From positions 1 to 38,158 of the forward strand of contig CAZNDG010000029.1 in assembly GCA_964571695.1 (NCBI GenBank): 38,158 nt of DNA. Direction: 5' to 3'. The translations under genes and the position numbers were made by a program. The number at the start of each line of letters is the position of its first letter. Position 1 is the first letter of the stretch. Below are positions 7,217 to 15,797 of the stretch, piece by piece. This DNA comes from UBA8958 sp964571695. GTDB taxonomy: Bacteria > Desulfobacterota > Syntrophia > Syntrophales > UBA8958. Below the pieces are notes generated by a model, which saw nothing but the letters and a program-made list of their open reading frames with translations, made no database searches and was not told where the DNA came from.

Positions 7217-10200
7217 TCAGGCCTCCCATTTGATGATCTTCAGGTCGAGGACGGAAATGGCGTAGATGACCGGCACGAGGATGAGGGTGATGAAGGTGGC
7301 CAGGCTCAATCCACCGATCTGGGCATAGCAGAGGGGCTCCCACAGCGGACCGCCGTGGAGGGCCAGGGGCACCAGACCGAAGACCGTGGCGCCGACGGTG
7401 ACCATCACGGGCCGCAGCCGCACGATCCCGGCATCCAGCAGGGCCTCCTCCAGAGGCTCACCCTTCTCCCGCATCTCCTCGATGAAATCGAACAGGACGA
7501 TAATGTGACTGACGATGACGCCCACGAGGCTGATGATCCCCAAAAAGGCCATGAAACCGAAGGGCAGGCCCATGAAATAGAGCCCGGCATAGGCCCCCAC
7601 CATCCCGAAGGGAATGGCGGCAAAGACAAGCACCGGCTTGACGGCGTTCTTGAACTGGAAGACCAGGGCCAGGAAGATGGAGAAGACGCAGGTGACCAGG
7701 ACGATGGTCAACTCCTTGAAGCCCTTGCCCTGTTCCTCCTCTTCGCCGCCGACCTCCAGCTTGTATCCCGACGGCAGCCCTTTGGCGATCCGGGCGATCT
7801 CCGGCCGCGCCTTATCCATAACCTCCGAAGCGAGATAACCTTCCGCGGGGAAGCAGGAAACGGTTATGGTCCGGAACTGATCCCGCCTTCTGATCTTTTC
7901 CGATTCCATGCCATACCCTATGTCCGCCACCTGCCGCAGGGGGACCTTGAACTTTTCCTGGGATGGGGAGACATAGAGATTGGCCAGGTCGCCAAGCTGT
8001 CCCCGTTCATCCATGCGGAGTCTCATGACGACGGGGATCTGGCGGTGTCCTTCCCGGAGGACGGCGACGGGAAAACCGCTGACCGCCGTAGCGGAGGAAA
8101 AGGCGATATCGGCGTTGGATACCCGGGCCAGATTGGCCCGGTCGGTGTCGATGCGATACTTGACCTTGAGACTCTCCGTACCCCAGTCATCACGGACTCC
8201 CGAGGCCTCGGGAAGCTTCCGGAAGACATCCCGGATCTCGTCGGCATGTTTTCGCAAGATGTCGATATCGTTACCGGAAATCCGAATCTGAACGGGAATT
8301 CCCACCACGGCTCCCGTTTCCAGGGGCCGCACGTCGATCCGCGCCCCCGGAACGGCGCCGGCCAAGGCCGTCTGCAGGGGTCCCAACAGCGGGGAGGTGT
8401 CATGTTTGTCCTTTGCCAGGATGACGATCTGGGCGTAATTGAGCTGCTCCATCTCCGGATTGATGGAAAACCAGAACCGGGGGCCTCCTCCTCCTATAAA
8501 GGTAGTAAGGGAAGCCACGATCTCCCGGAGCTTTCCGGCTTCATCGGGATGTTCCTTTCCGTAACGCTCCGCAACCTGGCGGATGATCTCCTCCGTCCGC
8601 CCCGCCGCTTCAAAGGTTGTGCTGAGGGAGGCGTCTTCCGGCAGCCAGATATCCACATAGGACAAGTAAGACAAATCATTGGGAAAGTACTGCATCTTCA
8701 GGCTGACCATGAAGAATACCCCGCAGACGAGAAATACCAGGGAGGCCAGGAGGACCCGCCAGCGATGGCGGATCGCCGCGGTGCCGACGCGGAAATAGAA
8801 CCCCGAGAATCCCCGGGTGCGCCGCTCTTCCGGAGTCGGGGGCGCCTGTTTGTCCGGACGGAGGAGATAGTAGGACAGAAAGGGGATGAAGGTCATGGAA
8901 ACGATCCGGGAGGCCACGAGCGAACATGTGAGGACCACGGGGAGGCTGTAGATGAAGGTTCCCGAATCCCCTTTGAGGAGGAGGAAGGGCAGGTAGGCCA
9001 CGATATTGGTGATCGTCGCATACATAATGACCGTGGCGAGCTTGGTGGGCCCCAGCCAGGCGGAGACCGCCGGGGAATGACCGGCGTTGAGGTCCCGCTT
9101 GATGGCGTCCCCCGCCACCACCGGGTCATCGACGAGGAGTCCCAGGGCGATGATCAGGGAGGCGATGGATACCTGCTGCATGTCGATGCCCAACAGATGC
9201 ATCATCCCGAAGGTCATGGCCATGGTGAGGGGGATGGACAGGGATAGGAGGACCGCGGAGCGCCATTCCCAGAAACCGATGAAGGCCATGAGGACCACCA
9301 GGACGATGGCCTCGTAGAGACTCTTCATGAAGAGGTCGATGCTTTCCTTGACCTGGAGGGGCTGATCGGAGGTCCGGGCCAGGACCAGGTCCGCCGGTAG
9401 CCCGCCGGCGATCCCCGTTAGGGCCTCATCGACATGACGGCCGAAATCGGCTATCTGATGCCCTTCCCGCATCTGCACGGCGAGGGTGACGGCCCGGCTC
9501 CGCCGCCATTTGCCGTCGGCATCCCTGCTTGTATAGAAGTTGAGGAAGCGGACGGGGTTCTCATAACTCCGGGTAATCGTCAGCAGGTCCCGGAGATACA
9601 TGGGGGTCCCGGAATTGGCGGCGGTGAGGAGGACGTTGCCGATCTCTCCTTCGTTCTTGAACTCTCCGGAGGGATCGATGGCGATGTTTCTACCGGAGAT
9701 CTCCACCACGCCCCCCTGGCCGGTGATGTTTCTCGCCCCCAGGATGTCCCGGATATTCATCGGATTTATCCCGTAAGCGGCCAGGCGCTCCTGGGAGTAC
9801 TCCAGATAGATCTGTTCCTGCTGCACCCCCACCCGGTCCACCTTGGCCACATCGGGTACCGTCTTCAGGGTCCGGACGATGAGATCCGTCATGTCGTCGA
9901 GCTGGCGGAAGCTGTACTTGTCGCCGGCCCCCTTCCGGAGCACCACCGCCACGTCTTCAACCTTCCGGATTACCCCCACTTCCCAAATGTCGGGGTGAAA
10001 CTCCGCCAACTGCATATGTTCCTTCAGATAATTGTTGACATAGGCCATCAGTGCCGCGTCGTCCAACGCCGTTTCGCCGTCCAGACCGAGGTATCCCGCC
10101 GTCTTGACGATCTTTGCCTTCTTCATGACCCCGTCTTTCTCGATGGCCCGGATGAGGATCCGGAAAGAGGGGAGGAGCGTCTCGGGATCGATGGCGAAGG

Positions 10201-10804
10201 GAAAAACGGCGGACAGCGTCGCCCGGGGGGCCGGGGGGCCGATTCCGGAAGGCGGAGCGGACGCGCGGGCGGCTGCTATGGCCTTGCGGATCGCATCCGC
10301 CCGGATGGCCAGTTCGGCTTCGTCGGCCTTGGGGCTGGCCACGGTGAGCATCAGGGCGGCGGTATCGGAATAATCCTTGATGAAATAGATAGGACCGGCG
10401 TTGTCCGGAAGGTCCCGGATGCCATCCAGCCGCAGCTTGATATCGTCGAATTCCTTGGCCGCTTCCTTAAAATTGTCCAGCAATTCCAAATGTATAACAG
10501 CCATGCCCGTTCGGGCGACGGTGTAGATGCGTTTGATCTTGGGGTTTTCCGCAATCTTTTCCTCAATCCGCCGGGTCAGGAGCTGTTCGACCTTTTCCGC
10601 CCCCGCCCCCGGCCAGGGACAGAGGACCACGGCCACGCGGCCGGGGATGTTGGGGTCCTTGCGCTTGGGCATCTCCAGATAGCCATAGATCCCCCAGAGG
10701 ATAACGGCAAAAAACAATATCCAGGAGATATGGCGGTTCTCAACGAAAAACCGCGCGGTATTTTTGGTTTTTTCGATGTGGTCCTCGTCCGAGCGGTGCT
10801 TCAT
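7217..10804 (-). CDS. RND-family efflux pump permease (long subtype)
   Basis: This is an inner-membrane proton-driven transporter of the AcrB/MexB superfamily and the pump of a tripartite system. The first TM is at about residues 27-44. The TM4 proton-relay pair Asp559-Asp560 is present in 'GLLVDDPVVAGDAIKRDL'. The C-terminal TM block runs to the end. At 1195 aa it exceeds the usual 1030-1050 aa; most of the excess lies between about residues 160 and 300 in the first porter region, where an Ala/Pro-rich stretch and a helical segment interrupt the normal order. TM10 reads 'GVIVSHIIVLFDFI' where drug pumps usually have N-N or similar. It follows the outer-membrane factor and adaptor genes on the same strand. 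The substrate is unknown. Confidence 0.92.
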   Translation of the reverse strand: MKHRSDEDHIEKTKNTARFFVENRHISWILFFAVILWGIYGYLEMPKRKDPNIPGRVAVVLCPWPGAGAEKVEQLLTRRIEEKIAENPKIKRIYTVARTGMAVIHLELLDNFKEAAKEFDDIKLRLDGIRDLPDNAGPIYFIKDYSDTAALMLTVASPKADEAELAIRADAIRKAIAAARASAPPSGIGPPAPRATLSAVFPFAIDPETLLPSFRILIRAIEKDGVMKKAKIVKTAGYLGLDGETALDDAALMAYVNNYLKEHMQLAEFHPDIWEVGVIRKVEDVAVVLRKGAGDKYSFRQLDDMTDLIVRTLKTVPDVAKVDRVGVQQEQIYLEYSQERLAAYGINPMNIRDILGARNITGQGGVVEISGRNIAIDPSGEFKNEGEIGNVLLTAANSGTPMYLRDLLTITRSYENPVRFLNFYTSRDADGKWRRSRAVTLAVQMREGHQIADFGRHVDEALTGIAGGLPADLVLARTSDQPLQVKESIDLFMKSLYEAIVLVVLMAFIGFWEWRSAVLLSLSIPLTMAMTFGMMHLLGIDMQQVSIASLIIALGLLVDDPVVAGDAIKRDLNAGHSPAVSAWLGPTKLATVIMYATITNIVAYLPFLLLKGDSGTFIYSLPVVLTCSLVASRIVSMTFIPFLSYYLLRPDKQAPPTPEERRTRGFSGFYFRVGTAAIRHRWRVLLASLVFLVCGVFFMVSLKMQYFPNDLSYLSYVDIWLPEDASLSTTFEAAGRTEEIIRQVAERYGKEHPDEAGKLREIVASLTTFIGGGGPRFWFSINPEMEQLNYAQIVILAKDKHDTSPLLGPLQTALAGAVPGARIDVRPLETGAVVGIPVQIRISGNDIDILRKHADEIRDVFRKLPEASGVRDDWGTESLKVKYRIDTDRANLARVSNADIAFSSATAVSGFPVAVLREGHRQIPVVMRLRMDERGQLGDLANLYVSPSQEKFKVPLRQVADIGYGMESEKIRRRDQFRTITVSCFPAEGYLASEVMDKARPEIARIAKGLPSGYKLEVGGEEEEQGKGFKELTIVLVTCVFSIFLALVFQFKNAVKPVLVFAAIPFGMVGAYAGLYFMGLPFGFMAFLGIISLVGVIVSHIIVLFDFIEEMREKGEPLEEALLDAGIVRLRPVMVTVGATVFGLVPLALHGGPLWEPLCYAQIGGLSLATFITLILVPVIYAISVLDLKIIKWEA

Positions 10805-10872
10805 GAGCCCCCCGCGCCCGGACCCGGCTCAAGAAAATACGAACAGATTTCGCTGTATGGATAATTTTTCAT
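10801..10872 (-). other. possible 23-codon upstream ORF coupled to the RND gene
   Basis: ATG at 10870-10872 opens a 23-aa reading frame (MKNYPYSEICSY...) whose TGA overlaps the RND ATG as ATGA. The rest of the 158-bp gap between the adaptor and RND genes shows no other feature. The only GAGAGG is about 17 nt upstream of this ATG, which is too far to be convincing, so translation is uncertain. It could help deliver ribosomes to the RND start, which itself has only a G-run as a ribosome site. Confidence 0.2.
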
Positions 10873-10962
10873 GGTAGAAAAAAATGTTACCTCTCGGCAT
10901 CGATACAGGGAGAGGGCATGGTTTTTAGCCGCTCCTCATCCTGGACGAAGCGCCGCCGTCAT

Positions 10963-12210
10963 CTATTTGAACGCCTGAATCTCGTCCCCGTCCTGGAGGA
11001 GAGCGGCGCCATTTCCCACTATTCGCTCCCCTACCTTCAGGCCTTCCAGGACCGTCATCCGGTTTCCCACCACCTCGCCCAACTTCACGATCTTCGTTTT
11101 GGCAATGGTTTTGTTTTCCTGGGGAACGATCGTGAAGACCGCAAAGGCTTCCGGGTTGCCCCGGGGACGGACGACGGCATTGAGGGGAATGACCGCGGCC
11201 GGTTTGGGGAGCTTGGCATCATCGATCACCAGGGACATGACCATGCCCGTTTTGAGCCGGTCCCGGGGATTGGGGATGGCGACCTCCACGGCAAAGACCC
11301 GGCTGCCGGCATCGGCGGCGGCGGCAATGCGCGATATCCGGCCGGTGAACTCCTCGCCGGGAAAGGCCTCGCTGATAAGCGTATATGCCTTGCCGATCCG
11401 GATATACCTGAGAAGCACGTCGGGCACACCGAACTCCGCCTTCACCACGGAGGTGTCGGCCACCACGAAGGCGGCGGCGCCTGGTCCGGCCAGAGTTCCC
11501 CGTTCGATATTCTTCTTCAGGACCACCCCTGAGAAGGGGGAACGGAGGGAGACATCCTGAACCGCGAGAAGGGCCTCGTCATGCATCGCTCGGGCCGCCG
11601 ACGTTTTCGACGCCAGCATGTCCCGACGGGCCTTTGCGGCCTCGAAATCGGGCTTCGTCAGGCTGCCGGAGGCAAAGAGATTCTCGGCCCGCCGGTAATC
11701 GTGGCGCGCCTGCTCCCAGGCGGCTTCGGCCTCGGTGCGGTCCGCCTTCGCCTGGGCCTCTTTGAGGGCATAGTCCCGGTCCCGGAGGGTCGCCAGGACC
11801 TGGCCCCGAGCGACCCGGTCCCCTTCCTGGACATCCCGGCTCCGCATCTGGAGGAGAGAAGCCACATAGCCACCGTTCTTGAAGACAAGATCCACCTGAC
11901 GATTCGGTTTTATGTTGGCGGAATAGCGGAGTCCCCCGGCCAGGGTCTCTTCCTGGACGGTAATAACCTGCACGCTCTTGGGAAGAGGCTGTTTTTTCGG
12001 CTGGTCATCGCCGCAACCCCAGATAATCTGCATCGCCATCACGACGGCGCAGACAATCTTCCGCCCGTTGACTATCGCCCCCCGGTCATACCGCCGGGCG
12101 GCCGGATCGCTTTTGATCGGAAGAAGTATATGCCGCATCTGATCGATTTCCTTAATCATTAGATCTTTACCCGTCACCATCGTTCTCCCGCCGCCGGAAG
12201 ACGCCATCAT
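10963..12210 (-). CDS. periplasmic adaptor (membrane fusion) lipoprotein of the RND system
   Basis: This is the adaptor bridging the RND pump and the outer-membrane channel, with an HlyD/AcrA-like layout. A lipoyl half-motif near 'VQEGDRVARGQVLATL' precedes a helical hairpin (about residues 150-215). The second lipoyl half reads 'LRSPFSGVVLKKNIERGTL', followed by beta-barrel and membrane-proximal domains. A lipobox ending at Cys66 ('MQIIWGC') predicts a lipoprotein. The first ATG overlaps the stop of the outer-membrane factor gene as ATGA, which implies translational coupling. The lipobox lies unusually far in, so a start at the ATG at 12138 (AAGGAA upstream) or 12180 may be the real one. The 415-aa length counts from 12210. 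Confidence 0.88.
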   Translation of the reverse strand: MMASSGGGRTMVTGKDLMIKEIDQMRHILLPIKSDPAARRYDRGAIVNGRKIVCAVVMAMQIIWGCGDDQPKKQPLPKSVQVITVQEETLAGGLRYSANIKPNRQVDLVFKNGGYVASLLQMRSRDVQEGDRVARGQVLATLRDRDYALKEAQAKADRTEAEAAWEQARHDYRRAENLFASGSLTKPDFEAAKARRDMLASKTSAARAMHDEALLAVQDVSLRSPFSGVVLKKNIERGTLAGPGAAAFVVADTSVVKAEFGVPDVLLRYIRIGKAYTLISEAFPGEEFTGRISRIAAAADAGSRVFAVEVAIPNPRDRLKTGMVMSLVIDDAKLPKPAAVIPLNAVVRPRGNPEAFAVFTIVPQENKTIAKTKIVKLGEVVGNRMTVLEGLKVGERIVGNGAALLQDGDEIQAFK

Positions 12211-13562
12211 TCACCCCCCAGGGCCTTCTGGAAATCGGCATGGGCGGTCTGGCAGGCCACAAGGGCCTGATGGACCTGGTGATGGGCCTCCGCCGCCTGG
12301 GCCTGGGTCTGAAGGAGATCCTTGGTAAGGGCGGTCTGCTGCCGATAACGATCCATAACCACTCGGAGCCGCTCCTGGGCCGCTTCCGCATTCAGCCTGG
12401 CCAGGTCAAGATACTGATGGCTCTCCCGCAGCGTCCGCCACCGTTGGGAAACCTCCATCATCACCAGCGACTCCGCCTCCCGGACGGCGGTATTGGCCTG
12501 GGCCAGGGTCTTCTTGCGTTCCGAAAGCTCCTGAGACCTCCTTCCCCAATCGAAGGGCTCCCAGGAGACCCGGATGCCGGCATAGGCGTAATCCTTGGGC
12601 ATAATCTCCATCTCCGGCAGGCGGGTGTAAGAAAAAATCAGATCGACATCGGGGATATATTCCGATCGCTTGATCCTGATCCCATACTCCGCCTGGCGGG
12701 CCTTGAGTTTAGCCTCCCTGATTTCCGGCCGTCGCTCCCTGGCCCTCGCCACCGCCGCCGCCAGGTCCAGCTCCGGCCGCGCCGGCTCCACGGCCGGACT
12801 TACGGAAAAGGGCGTGGCGAGGTCCCTCCCCATGAGGTGGTTGAGTTGTTCCTTCTGGGCCGTCAGGGCGTTTTCCGTCCGGGTGGCGTCGTAACGGGCC
12901 CGGGCCAGCTTCGACCTTACCTCCAGCAGGTCGGCCCGGAGGATGGCCTGCTGCCGGAGATGATCGGCCATCAACCGTTCCAGTTCCGTATAGAAGCCCA
13001 TGGCCTCCCGGACGGCCCGGAGGGCGCTCTGGCTTTCCAGGATGGCGAAATAGGTCTTCCGGACTTCGTTGACCACCGCCGTCCGGGCCTGGCGATACTG
13101 TTCTTCGGCGGCGGTTTTTGCCAGCCCGACCTGTTCGATCTCCAGGGACAGGCGGTACAACTGGGCAAGGGGTTGGGCCACCACGGCCTGTCCCTGGTTT
13201 TCCCACTGCTTGGGGGTGGGGATGGTCGTATCCGTGGTGGGAATGGCCTCCCCGGAAGACAGATTGCCCAGAGATCCCCGCTTGAACTCGAAATTTAGGG
13301 CATTCAACTGCTGGGCCCCGGTGTAGCGCAGATTCAGATTCGGATAACGGCGGGTGCGGAGGGCAGCCAGGGCGGCGTCGGTTTTCTCCGCCTCCGCCGC
13401 GGCATTCTGGACATTCCGGTTGTTTTGCAGGGCCAGGGCCACGGCATCATTTAGAGTCAGGATCTCGGGGATTGCCGCAATGGCCGGAACAAAGGAAATC
13501 TGCGCCCCCAGGGCTACCAATCCCGCTGAAAACAACCACAAGATCCTTCTTTTCCTGGACAT
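12207..13562 (-). CDS. TolC-family outer-membrane efflux protein
   Basis: This 451-aa protein has a basic N-terminus and a Sec signal peptide (about residues 1-29, A-x-A cleavage). Two repeated outer-membrane-efflux domains follow, each with long amphipathic helices and the typical 'LTLNDAVALALQNN' opening. The second half contains 'RPEIREAKLKARQAEYGIRIKRSEYIPDV', shortened here to its core 'RPEIREAKLKARQAE'. It is the first gene of the efflux operon and overlaps the adaptor gene by 4 nt. Two inverted repeats in the 258 bp upstream may be operator sites. There is no local TetR or MarR regulator. Confidence 0.9.
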   Translation of the reverse strand: MSRKRRILWLFSAGLVALGAQISFVPAIAAIPEILTLNDAVALALQNNRNVQNAAAEAEKTDAALAALRTRRYPNLNLRYTGAQQLNALNFEFKRGSLGNLSSGEAIPTTDTTIPTPKQWENQGQAVVAQPLAQLYRLSLEIEQVGLAKTAAEEQYRQARTAVVNEVRKTYFAILESQSALRAVREAMGFYTELERLMADHLRQQAILRADLLEVRSKLARARYDATRTENALTAQKEQLNHLMGRDLATPFSVSPAVEPARPELDLAAAVARARERRPEIREAKLKARQAEYGIRIKRSEYIPDVDLIFSYTRLPEMEIMPKDYAYAGIRVSWEPFDWGRRSQELSERKKTLAQANTAVREAESLVMMEVSQRWRTLRESHQYLDLARLNAEAAQERLRVVMDRYRQQTALTKDLLQTQAQAAEAHHQVHQALVACQTAHADFQKALGGE

Positions 13563-13621
13563 TTACCGCGTTCCCATCCCCGGCGGGCCGCCGGAGTTCA
13601 GGCTGATGTCTCGTCAATGAC

Positions 13622-13678
13622 ACTCCTCTGGCAGGAGTAAGGGGTATCTCTGGCTTCAAGCATTAACCTGCTTGAGCC
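13622..13678. repeat. two inverted repeats upstream of the efflux operon
   Basis: ACTCCT (13622-13627) pairs with AGGAGT (13633-13638) across 5 nt. GGCTTCAAGCA (13652-13662) pairs with TGCTTGAGCC (13669-13678) across 6 nt with one bulged base. They lie 60-116 bp upstream of the outer-membrane factor start and have no T-tract. They are operator or leader candidates. Confidence 0.35.
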
Positions 13679-13737
13679 CTCCGGCCAGTCGATGCATCAC
13701 CAGATATGGTCCGGAGTTTTGTGCGGCTGGATGAAAC

Positions 13738-13761
13738 ACCCCGCCGAACGAATTACGGGGT
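13738..13761 (-). terminator. weak candidate terminator after the saccharopine-dehydrogenase-like gene
   Basis: ACCCCG (13738-13743) and CGGGGT (13756-13761) form a 6-bp GC-rich stem with a 12-nt loop. On the minus strand it is followed only by GTTT, so intrinsic termination would be inefficient. Confidence 0.25.
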
Positions 13762-13820
13762 ATTGGACCGGACGTTTTTTATCCCACGCCGGCATGAAGA
13801 TCTATCGGCTTAACCCCGGA

Positions 13821-14993
13821 TCACTTCCCCTCCTGGACGATGTCCAGGATATCGCCGTCCGGCGCCGGCTTCGGAAAGGTGCAATAAGGGGCCAGTTCCT
13901 GGAAGAAGGCCTGGGCATCCAGTGCCTTTTCCGGCGCCGCCACGCCTTTGACCTTGACCATACCGCGGACAAACTGGTGCACGCCTATGGCCAGGGGAAT
14001 GCCGGTAGCCCTGGCCATACCGGGAGGGTTCGCCTTCACGGTCGCGGCTACGGTGGCCTTACGGCCGTCGATCGTGCCTTTGGCCACTACGAAGAACAGG
14101 GGCAGGCGGGGATGATCGAAGATACCCGAGATCACGGCAAGGATATGATCGAGAAAGGAGACGTCTTTGGCTTCGTCCACCAGTTGATGCCCCGCCGCTT
14201 CCAGGGTCAGCCGGCCGGCGTCGATCTGTTTGCTCAATTTCCGGAAATAATCGGCGGTCAGGGAAGGCATGACCATGAAACAGGAGGACCTTTCTATCTC
14301 CGGATAAGACCAGGAAAAAGCCACCGGTTCCGGATGACCCACCGTCCACACCTTCCGTGTGCCCCGCCCGGGATAATAAAGTTCCACTCCTTCCAGCGGT
14401 TTCACCTCCTGCAGTCTTCCGTTCCGGTGCTCCAGGATCGTACCCGAGCACTGCTGCATCCAGTGCACGATGGCGGCGGAATAGGTCAGCGCCTCGGTTT
14501 TGTCGGCATCCTGCTCCTCGATGTTCCAGGCGGCGTGCAGTTCCTCCACCTTTTGAAACATAGGATAGATCCTCGCCGCGAGCATGTTCGTTATCCCCGG
14601 GGTGGCGCCGACGCCGATCACCGCCGTGATTCCCGCCGCTTCCGCCTCCTTTCCCATCTTCAGCATCGCCAGCGTCGGCTCCGGATCGTCGCAGATGTCG
14701 AAATAGTTCACCCCCGCCGCGATGGCGCAGGAAAGGATGGGAACGGCAAAGCGGAAGAAGGGCCCCACGCAGTTGGCCACAACATCGTGGCCCTGCATCA
14801 ATCCGGTCAGGGCGGCGGCGTCTTCCACGCTGACGGCGCGGGACGTCGCCTTGCCACGGCAGGTGGCCGCCACCCGCTGCGCCGCCTCCGGATTGAGATC
14901 GGCAACGGTTATCCTTTCGATTTCATCAAAACCCGCCAGCGTCTCCGCCGCCAGGGCCCCCATGCCGCCCGCTCCCAGACACAAAACGTTCAT
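13821..14993 (-). CDS. saccharopine dehydrogenase-like NAD(P)-binding oxidoreductase
   Basis: This 390-aa protein opens with a Rossmann motif, 'VLCLGAGGMG' at residues 3-12. The pattern of the saccharopine dehydrogenase NADP-binding family follows: 'DLNPEAA', 'VVANCVGPF', 'GVNYFDICDD' and 'GVGATPGITNM'. The catalytic-half sequence is divergent. There are no neighbouring lysine-degradation genes and DAP synthesis is encoded elsewhere, so saccharopine itself is unlikely to be the substrate. AAGGAGG lies 7 nt before the ATG. It is 29 bp downstream of the small membrane-protein gene and probably cotranscribed with it. Confidence 0.8.
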   Translation of the reverse strand: MNVLCLGAGGMGALAAETLAGFDEIERITVADLNPEAAQRVAATCRGKATSRAVSVEDAAALTGLMQGHDVVANCVGPFFRFAVPILSCAIAAGVNYFDICDDPEPTLAMLKMGKEAEAAGITAVIGVGATPGITNMLAARIYPMFQKVEELHAAWNIEEQDADKTEALTYSAAIVHWMQQCSGTILEHRNGRLQEVKPLEGVELYYPGRGTRKVWTVGHPEPVAFSWSYPEIERSSCFMVMPSLTADYFRKLSKQIDAGRLTLEAAGHQLVDEAKDVSFLDHILAVISGIFDHPRLPLFFVVAKGTIDGRKATVAATVKANPPGMARATGIPLAIGVHQFVRGMVKVKGVAAPEKALDAQAFFQELAPYCTFPKPAPDGDILDIVQEGK

Positions 14994-15022
14994 GATCCGC
15001 CCTCCTTGATTGTTCTTTTAAC

Positions 15023-15526
15023 TTAGGCCGCCTGCTGATTCCCCGGCCATTCGAAAAGTCTTTTCAACCGTTCCCAGAATTCCCCCCCCAGGACAAACAG
15101 ACTCGTGATAAATATCCCATCTCCGGCCAACAGGGCGGCAACGAGATAATTGAGATCCCGCCCCGTGGGATGTAAAAATATGAGCGCCGCCACCACGAAC
15201 GGATAAGGGAAAAAACTCGCGAAGAAAAGGATTACTCCAACGGTATGCCGGGTTTTACCAATGGGACGGGGAGGTTGGGCGGGTTTGTTGCGGATGAAAA
15301 ATGCCTTGAACTTGGCCTTGAGGGTCTCCACAAACGGCCGGCCCAAGAGCGCTATGGCGGCAAAAAAGGCCACCTCTCCGGAACCGACATAGATCAACGC
15401 CATCGAGGCGGCCTGGGCATGGGAAAGGGGAAGGAAGAAAAGCAGCTCGACCGTCAAGATGGGTACAAATGAATAGCCGAAAAGCGACAACCCAAGGTAA
15501 TATTTCCAGTTTTTTTCAGGATGCAT
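15023..15526 (-). CDS. small four-TM membrane protein, 'transporter suffix' type
   Basis: This 167-aa protein has two pairs of hydrophobic segments (about residues 10-32, 38-62, 93-115 and 121-150) separated by a basic loop ('KAKFKAFFIRNKPAQPPRPIGK'). The opening 'KNWKYYLGLSLFGYSFVPIL' and 'SGEVAFFAAIALLGRPFVE' resemble proteins annotated as transporter-suffix-domain proteins. No function is established that I can name. The ATG lacks a good ribosome site. A TTGACA-17-TATTTT promoter lies about 75 bp upstream, and the oxidoreductase gene follows. Confidence 0.7.
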   Translation of the reverse strand: MHPEKNWKYYLGLSLFGYSFVPILTVELLFFLPLSHAQAASMALIYVGSGEVAFFAAIALLGRPFVETLKAKFKAFFIRNKPAQPPRPIGKTRHTVGVILFFASFFPYPFVVAALIFLHPTGRDLNYLVAALLAGDGIFITSLFVLGGEFWERLKRLFEWPGNQQAA

Positions 15527-15607
15527 TACACGAGCGCCAAAGAATACCGTTTATGAGTTTAGCAATTCTGAAAAGCCGGACATCGTTGGAAAGCTGATTT
15601 TGGCGAG

Positions 15608-15636
15608 AAAATATACAAATCCTTTCTGCTTGTCAA
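15608..15636 (-). promoter_or_regulatory. sigma70 promoter of the membrane protein-oxidoreductase operon
   Basis: On the minus strand TTGACA (15631-15636) is followed by TATTTT (15608-15613) at 17 bp; TATATT at 15 bp overlaps it. The predicted start is near 15601, giving a leader of about 75 nt. Confidence 0.5.
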
Positions 15637-15646
15637 TGAGAAACAT

Positions 15647-15663
15647 GTAAAGTTCAACTTTAC
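15647..15663. promoter_or_regulatory. perfect 17-bp palindrome, operator-like
   Basis: GTAAAGTT and AACTTTAC form a perfect 8-bp inverted repeat around a single central C. It is 10 bp upstream of the minus-strand -35, about -46 to -62 from the predicted start, a typical activator position. It is about 70 bp upstream of the birA -35. No regulator is encoded next to it apart from BirA. Confidence 0.45.
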
Positions 15664-15709
15664 CGTTCGGAGCGGCGAGGAGTGATGCAATGCCATCACC
15701 TTCCGGACA

Positions 15710-15762
15710 TTAACAACCATATTTTTTTATTGGTTGACAATCAACCGCATATCCATTATGAA
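15710..15762 (+). promoter_or_regulatory. birA promoter with candidate BirA operator
   Basis: TTGACA (15734-15739) and TATGAA (15757-15762) are spaced 17 bp, with the start expected near 15769. The -35 lies inside a perfect palindrome, GGTTGA-CAA-TCAACC (15732-15746). GGTTGACAA (15732-15740) differs by one base from the proteobacterial/Gram-positive BirA half-site GGTTAACAA. A partner half, TTAACAACC (15710-15718), lies 13 bp upstream across an AT-rich spacer. Biotin-dependent autorepression is an inference from this layout. Confidence 0.5.
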
Positions 15763-15797
15763 CCTTGCGATTTCGGGGAAGATTCCATTCTAAAGTT

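Noticed and set aside
7355..9247. 630-codon plus-strand open frame opposite the RND gene
   Set aside because: Shadow of the RND coding frame, composed of Gly/Asp/His-rich sequence without any motif or ribosome site.
9434..10864. 476-codon plus-strand open frame opposite the 5' part of the RND gene
   Set aside because: Antisense shadow; no domain and no promoter in the right place.
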